The position numbers and the translations under genes are program-made. From positions 10,062 to 74,061 of the forward strand of contig CAZCEC010000030.1 in assembly GCA_964497615.1 (NCBI GenBank): DNA of 64,000 nt, read 5' to 3'. Below are positions 60,233-64,000 of this stretch, piece by piece (the stretch's first letter is position 1; every line of letters begins with the position of its first letter). This DNA comes from CAZCEC01 sp964497615. GTDB lineage: Bacteria; Chloroflexota; Anaerolineae; Anaerolineales; UBA6663. The notes under the pieces were generated by a model. The model worked only from the letters and a program-made list of their open reading frames with translations, did not search any database and was not told where the DNA came from.

Positions 60233-60771
60233 AACAGCGATAACTGCTCCCCCGGCGGGTCTTCCACCGATGCCAATACTGAAGCCGCCCCGATAATGTT
60301 GCCATCGCCCCGAATGTGCCGTACCACCACCTCGGGATGCTCAGCCAACAGGTACTTTACCACCAGGTGATGCCGGTGGCACTCGGCCGGGTCCTCCTCG
60401 CTGCACATGATGGCGGTGGGCTGCTCGGCGGCGATCTCCAGCAGCCGCTCGATGCCCTGCAAGAACCACTTGCGCGTCATCACCTCGGGATAATCCACCT
60501 CGTGCAGATAGTCCGCGCCCTCCGGCGGCAGTTCGCGCCGCTTGTAGCAACCGGGGTCGCTGGGCCGCCCGCCCAAATGCTGCCCGGCGAAGTAGTACAT
60601 GATTTCGCGGCGCGGCAGGGTTTGCTCCAAATTGCCGCGGTTGAACTGCGGGTTGTAGCGGCTGTTGGGCGAGGTGCGGATGTCCACCACCGCCGCCACG
60701 CCCGCGCCGTCCAGCAGTTCGACGAACCGCTCGAAGCTGTGGTTGCTGTGGCCGATGGTAAAGAGTTTCAC
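60229..60771 (-). CDS. DUF488 family protein (first copy)
   Basis: This 180-residue protein has L-F-T-I-G-H-S-N-H near 3-11, D-I-R-T-S-P-N-S-R-Y near 30-39, and the pocket M-C-S-E-E-D-P-A-E-C-H-R-H-H near 122-135. It diverges clearly from the second copy, so this is an old pair rather than a recent duplication. The GTG start 60771 overlaps the gatA stop as GTGA, coupling its translation to GatA. Confidence 0.88.
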   Translation of the reverse strand: MKLFTIGHSNHSFERFVELLDGAGVAAVVDIRTSPNSRYNPQFNRGNLEQTLPRREIMYYFAGQHLGGRPSDPGCYKRRELPPEGADYLHEVDYPEVMTRKWFLQGIERLLEIAAEQPTAIMCSEEDPAECHRHHLVVKYLLAEHPEVVVRHIRGDGNIIGAASVLASVEDPPGEQLSLL

Positions 60772-62357
60772 GCCCGCAGCACCCCCGGCCTCGCCGCCCG
60801 CCACGCTTCACCCGCTGTCACCGCCTCGTAGGCCGCCGCCACGCGCAGCACCGTCGCCTCGTCCCAGTCGCGGCCCAGCACTTGCAGGCCCAGCGGCAGG
60901 CCGTCGCCGTCCAGGCCCGCCGGGACCGAGATGCCGGGCGTGCCGGCATGGTCGGCAGGCACCGTCAGCAGGTCCGCGTACTGCATCAGCACTGAGTCCC
61001 CATACACCGCCCCCACCTTGAAGGCCGTCGTTGGTGTGGTCGGCGTCAGCAGGGCGTCGCAGCGGTAGGGGCCGTCGGGATCAAAGGCGGCCTCGAAGTC
61101 GCGCCGGATGAGGGTGCGCACCCGCAGGGCGCGCTGGTAATACTGCTTGGCATACTGCGCACCCGAGACGTACATGCCCATCAGAATGCGCAGCTTGGGC
61201 TGGAGGCCAAAGGCTTCGGCCCGCGTCTTCCGGTACATCTCGCGCAGGTCGGCCACCGGCGCGCTGGTGCGGTGACCATACTTCACCCCGTCAAAGCGGT
61301 GCAGGTTGGAAGCCGCCTCCACCCGCGAGATGACGAAATAGGCCGGCACCGCCAGGTGCGTGTTGGGCATGGGCACGTCTTCCACGATGACGGCCCCCGC
61401 CTCCCGCAGCAATTCCGCCGCCCGCCGCACCGGCGCGGTGATCTCCTCCGGCAGGTCTTGTTCAATGAGTTCGCCGGTCTGTGGGTCGGGATAGCGGATG
61501 CGGAAGTAGTCAGGGCTGAGGCCCAGCCGCAGCCCGCGCACGCCTTCCCCGAGTGCAGCCGCGTAATTAGGCACCGGCACGGCCGCGGCGGTCGAGTCGC
61601 GCGGGTCCGGCCCCGCCATTGCGCCCAGCATCAACGCCGCGTCGCGCACATTGCGCGCCACCGGGCCGGGGCAGTCCAGCGACGAGCCAAAGGCGATCAA
61701 CCCGTAGCGGCTCACCCGCCCATAAGTGGGCTTCATCCCCACCACCCCGCAAAACGCCGCCGGCTGGCGAATGGAGCCGGCCGTGTCGGTGCCCAGCGAG
61801 AGGGCGCTCTCGCCCGCCGCCACCGCCGCCGCACTGCCGCCCGAGGACCCCCCCGGCACGCGCGTGGTGTCCCACGGGTTGCGCGTGGCCGGCTGGAACG
61901 CCGACGACTCGGTGGACGAGCCGTAGGTATATTCGTCCAGGTTGACCTTGCCCAGGGTGATGGCCCCCGCCGCCTCCAGCCGCGCCACCGCCGTGGCCGT
62001 GTACGGCGCGATGAAGCGTTCCAGCATCCGGCTGCCGGCTGTCGAGGCCGTCCCCTCCACGCAGAAGATATCCTTGACGCTCAGCGGCACGCCCGCCAGC
62101 GGGCCGGGATCCTCTCCCCGCGCGATCTGGGTGTCAATCTCCCGCGCCCGCTCCAGCGCCCGCTCGGCTTGCAGGGAAATGTAGGCGTGGACCGTCTCGT
62201 CGTCGCCGGGCTGCGGCTCATACGGCGCAGTGCTGGGGGCGCGCCCCTCCACCGCCTCGATGCGGCGCAGGGTTGCCTCCACCGCCTCCACCGCGCTGAG
62301 TTCGCGGGCCTTGAGGCGAGTGGTGAGTTCGTGGGCGGGCAGGTCTGCCAAATGCAT
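60768..62357 (-). CDS. gatA: Asp-tRNA(Asn)/Glu-tRNA(Gln) amidotransferase subunit A
   Basis: This 529-residue amidase-signature enzyme releases ammonia from glutamine for transamidation. The catalytic triad is visible: Lys in L-S-V-K-D near 96, the cis-Ser region G-T-D-T-A-G-S near 190, and the nucleophile in G-G-S-S-G-G-S-A near 170-177. Other conserved parts include M-K-P-T-Y-G-R-V-S-R-Y-G and the C-terminal T-P-G-I-S-V-P-A-G. I take ATG 62357; in-frame upstream codons lie in repeat sequence. It ends in overlap with the first DUF488 gene. Confidence 0.95.
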   Translation of the reverse strand: MHLADLPAHELTTRLKARELSAVEAVEATLRRIEAVEGRAPSTAPYEPQPGDDETVHAYISLQAERALERAREIDTQIARGEDPGPLAGVPLSVKDIFCVEGTASTAGSRMLERFIAPYTATAVARLEAAGAITLGKVNLDEYTYGSSTESSAFQPATRNPWDTTRVPGGSSGGSAAAVAAGESALSLGTDTAGSIRQPAAFCGVVGMKPTYGRVSRYGLIAFGSSLDCPGPVARNVRDAALMLGAMAGPDPRDSTAAAVPVPNYAAALGEGVRGLRLGLSPDYFRIRYPDPQTGELIEQDLPEEITAPVRRAAELLREAGAVIVEDVPMPNTHLAVPAYFVISRVEAASNLHRFDGVKYGHRTSAPVADLREMYRKTRAEAFGLQPKLRILMGMYVSGAQYAKQYYQRALRVRTLIRRDFEAAFDPDGPYRCDALLTPTTPTTAFKVGAVYGDSVLMQYADLLTVPADHAGTPGISVPAGLDGDGLPLGLQVLGRDWDEATVLRVAAAYEAVTAGEAWRAARPGVLRA

Positions 62358-62428
62358 GTGAGCATGTGGGCACGTGAGCATGTGGGTGTGACGACCTCTC
62401 ACACGCGCACACGCTCACGCGCTCACAT
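62346..62428. repeat. CATGTGAG/CGTGAGC-type short repeats between gatC and gatA
   Basis: The 71-nt gap and the gatA start region consist of near-repeats: GCATGTG occurs three times, CACGTGAG once, then the complementary CTCACACGCGCACACGCTCACGCG stretch. The two halves can pair imperfectly and could form a long hairpin in the gatC-gatA mRNA, covering the gatA ribosome-binding region. Confidence 0.55.
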
Positions 62429-62752
62429 TCAGCCTAGGTCTGTATGCGGTATCTCCGGCACAACGAAATACCCCTCGTCCGTCTCGGGCGCCTGGGCCAG
62501 GATGCGGGCCGCCAGCGCTGGGTCGCCAGCGGCCTCGTCGGCGCGCAGGGGCGGGCGGATGCCGGGCAGGAAGGGCACGCCGTGCGCGGCCAGCGGCACC
62601 TCGTCGGCCACGTCCGCGCGCTCCAGCTCGCGGATGGCCTTGAGTTGGCCGTTGAGCTGCCGCCGCAGGTACTCGCCCTCGTCCGCGCCGAGTTCCAGGG
62701 CGGCCAGTTCTACCAGATGGGCAAACAGTTCGGGTGAAATCTCGTCGGGCAT
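62429..62752 (-). CDS. gatC: Asp-tRNA(Asn)/Glu-tRNA(Gln) amidotransferase subunit C
   Basis: This 107-residue subunit stabilises GatA-GatB. It has I-S-P-E-L-F-A-H-L-V-E-L-A-A-L-E-L near 5-21, then a helix with L-R-R-Q-L-N near 29-34, and the C-terminal E-G-Y-F-V-V-P near 93-99, the typical GatC ending. It is the first gene of the minus-strand gat operon. Confidence 0.9.
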   Translation of the reverse strand: MPDEISPELFAHLVELAALELGADEGEYLRRQLNGQLKAIRELERADVADEVPLAAHGVPFLPGIRPPLRADEAAGDPALAARILAQAPETDEGYFVVPEIPHTDLG

Positions 62753-62787
62753 GCGGGCATTTTACCTGAAACGGCCCCCCAGCCCAA

Positions 62788-62796
62788 TGCTATAAT
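62788..62796 (+). promoter_or_regulatory. Extended -10 promoter for the acyl-CoA dehydrogenase
   Basis: TGC-TATAAT (62788-62796) is a perfect extended -10, 38 nt upstream of the ATG; AGGAGAG (62821-62827) is the Shine-Dalgarno. Confidence 0.65.
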
Positions 62797-62834
62797 CGTC
62801 CTCAAACCGACCGCTGGCGCAGGAGAGAACTGAC

Positions 62835-64000
<1,166 letters not shown>

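Noticed and set aside
61272..62795. 507-codon + strand frame over gatA/gatC
   Set aside because: Arg/His/Ala-rich antisense shadow of recognised gat genes.

Overview
The window reads as a bacterial chromosome scaffold, most likely from the Chloroflexota (Anaerolineae-like). The basis is its high GC content, the Flp/TadE-type secretion genes, GatCAB, a lone BirA, many small Chloroflexota-style membrane proteins, and a secreted beta-helix protein ending in a short Y-x-x-P-x-I-R tail. The taxonomy is inference. A run of ten Ns at 28079-28088 shows that this is a scaffolded draft assembly.

Region A (1-25176, + strand) is one long, tightly packed, mostly overlapping gene train. It combines parts of a Tad/type IVc pilus (TadB- and TadC-like proteins, Flp pilin, TadE-like pseudopilins, prepilin peptidase) with a type IV secretion/conjugation core. 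That core comprises a TrbL/VirB6-like channel protein, a PrgI/VirB3-like protein, a VirB4 ATPase, an M23 peptidase and a VirD4-type coupling ATPase. DNA-processing genes follow: replication-relaxation protein, CHC2 primase, a Cas4/AddB-like nuclease and a RecA/DnaB-like ATPase. Two histidine kinases and two response regulators sit between them. The train continues into a promoter/operator, an EspR-like XRE regulator, an ImmA-like metallopeptidase, a DUF6545-like membrane protein and a phytoene-synthase-family enzyme, and ends at a terminator. No integrase or classical relaxase is visible, so transfer ability is inferred.

Region B (25257-34853, - strand) is a defence island: HsdR, an AlbA_2/Schlafen-like protein with membrane segments, HsdM, HsdS, an XRE-ImmA/IrrE fusion cut by the assembly gap, a DUF4411 PIN-like protein, and a PD-(D/E)XK-like nuclease. 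Its base composition looks lower in GC, especially at 25.2-27 kb and 31.2-32.1 kb.

Region C (35269-37840) is a boundary zone: an isoprenylcysteine-methyltransferase-like membrane protein, a CopZ N-terminal-domain-like Fe-S protein, an excisionase-like small HTH protein, an 11-bp tandem repeat, strong terminators, and three minus-strand tRNAs (Arg-GCG, Ser-GCT, Ser-TGA).

Region D (37932-64000) looks like ordinary chromosome. It holds gamma-glutamyltransferase divergent from a livKHMGF amino-acid ABC transporter, a beta-propeller membrane protein, ornithine cyclodeaminase plus a DAO-type oxidase, a TPR-MshEN protein, a YkvA-like protein, BirA, a HIT protein, thiolase plus 3-hydroxyacyl-CoA dehydrogenase, a beta-helix protein, a GNAT protein, a GatC-GatA-DUF488-DUF488-dual-OB-GatB operon, and an acyl-CoA dehydrogenase running off the end. 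Together these suggest amino-acid uptake and breakdown plus short-chain acyl-CoA metabolism. Promoters of the form TGCTATA(A/G)T recur.
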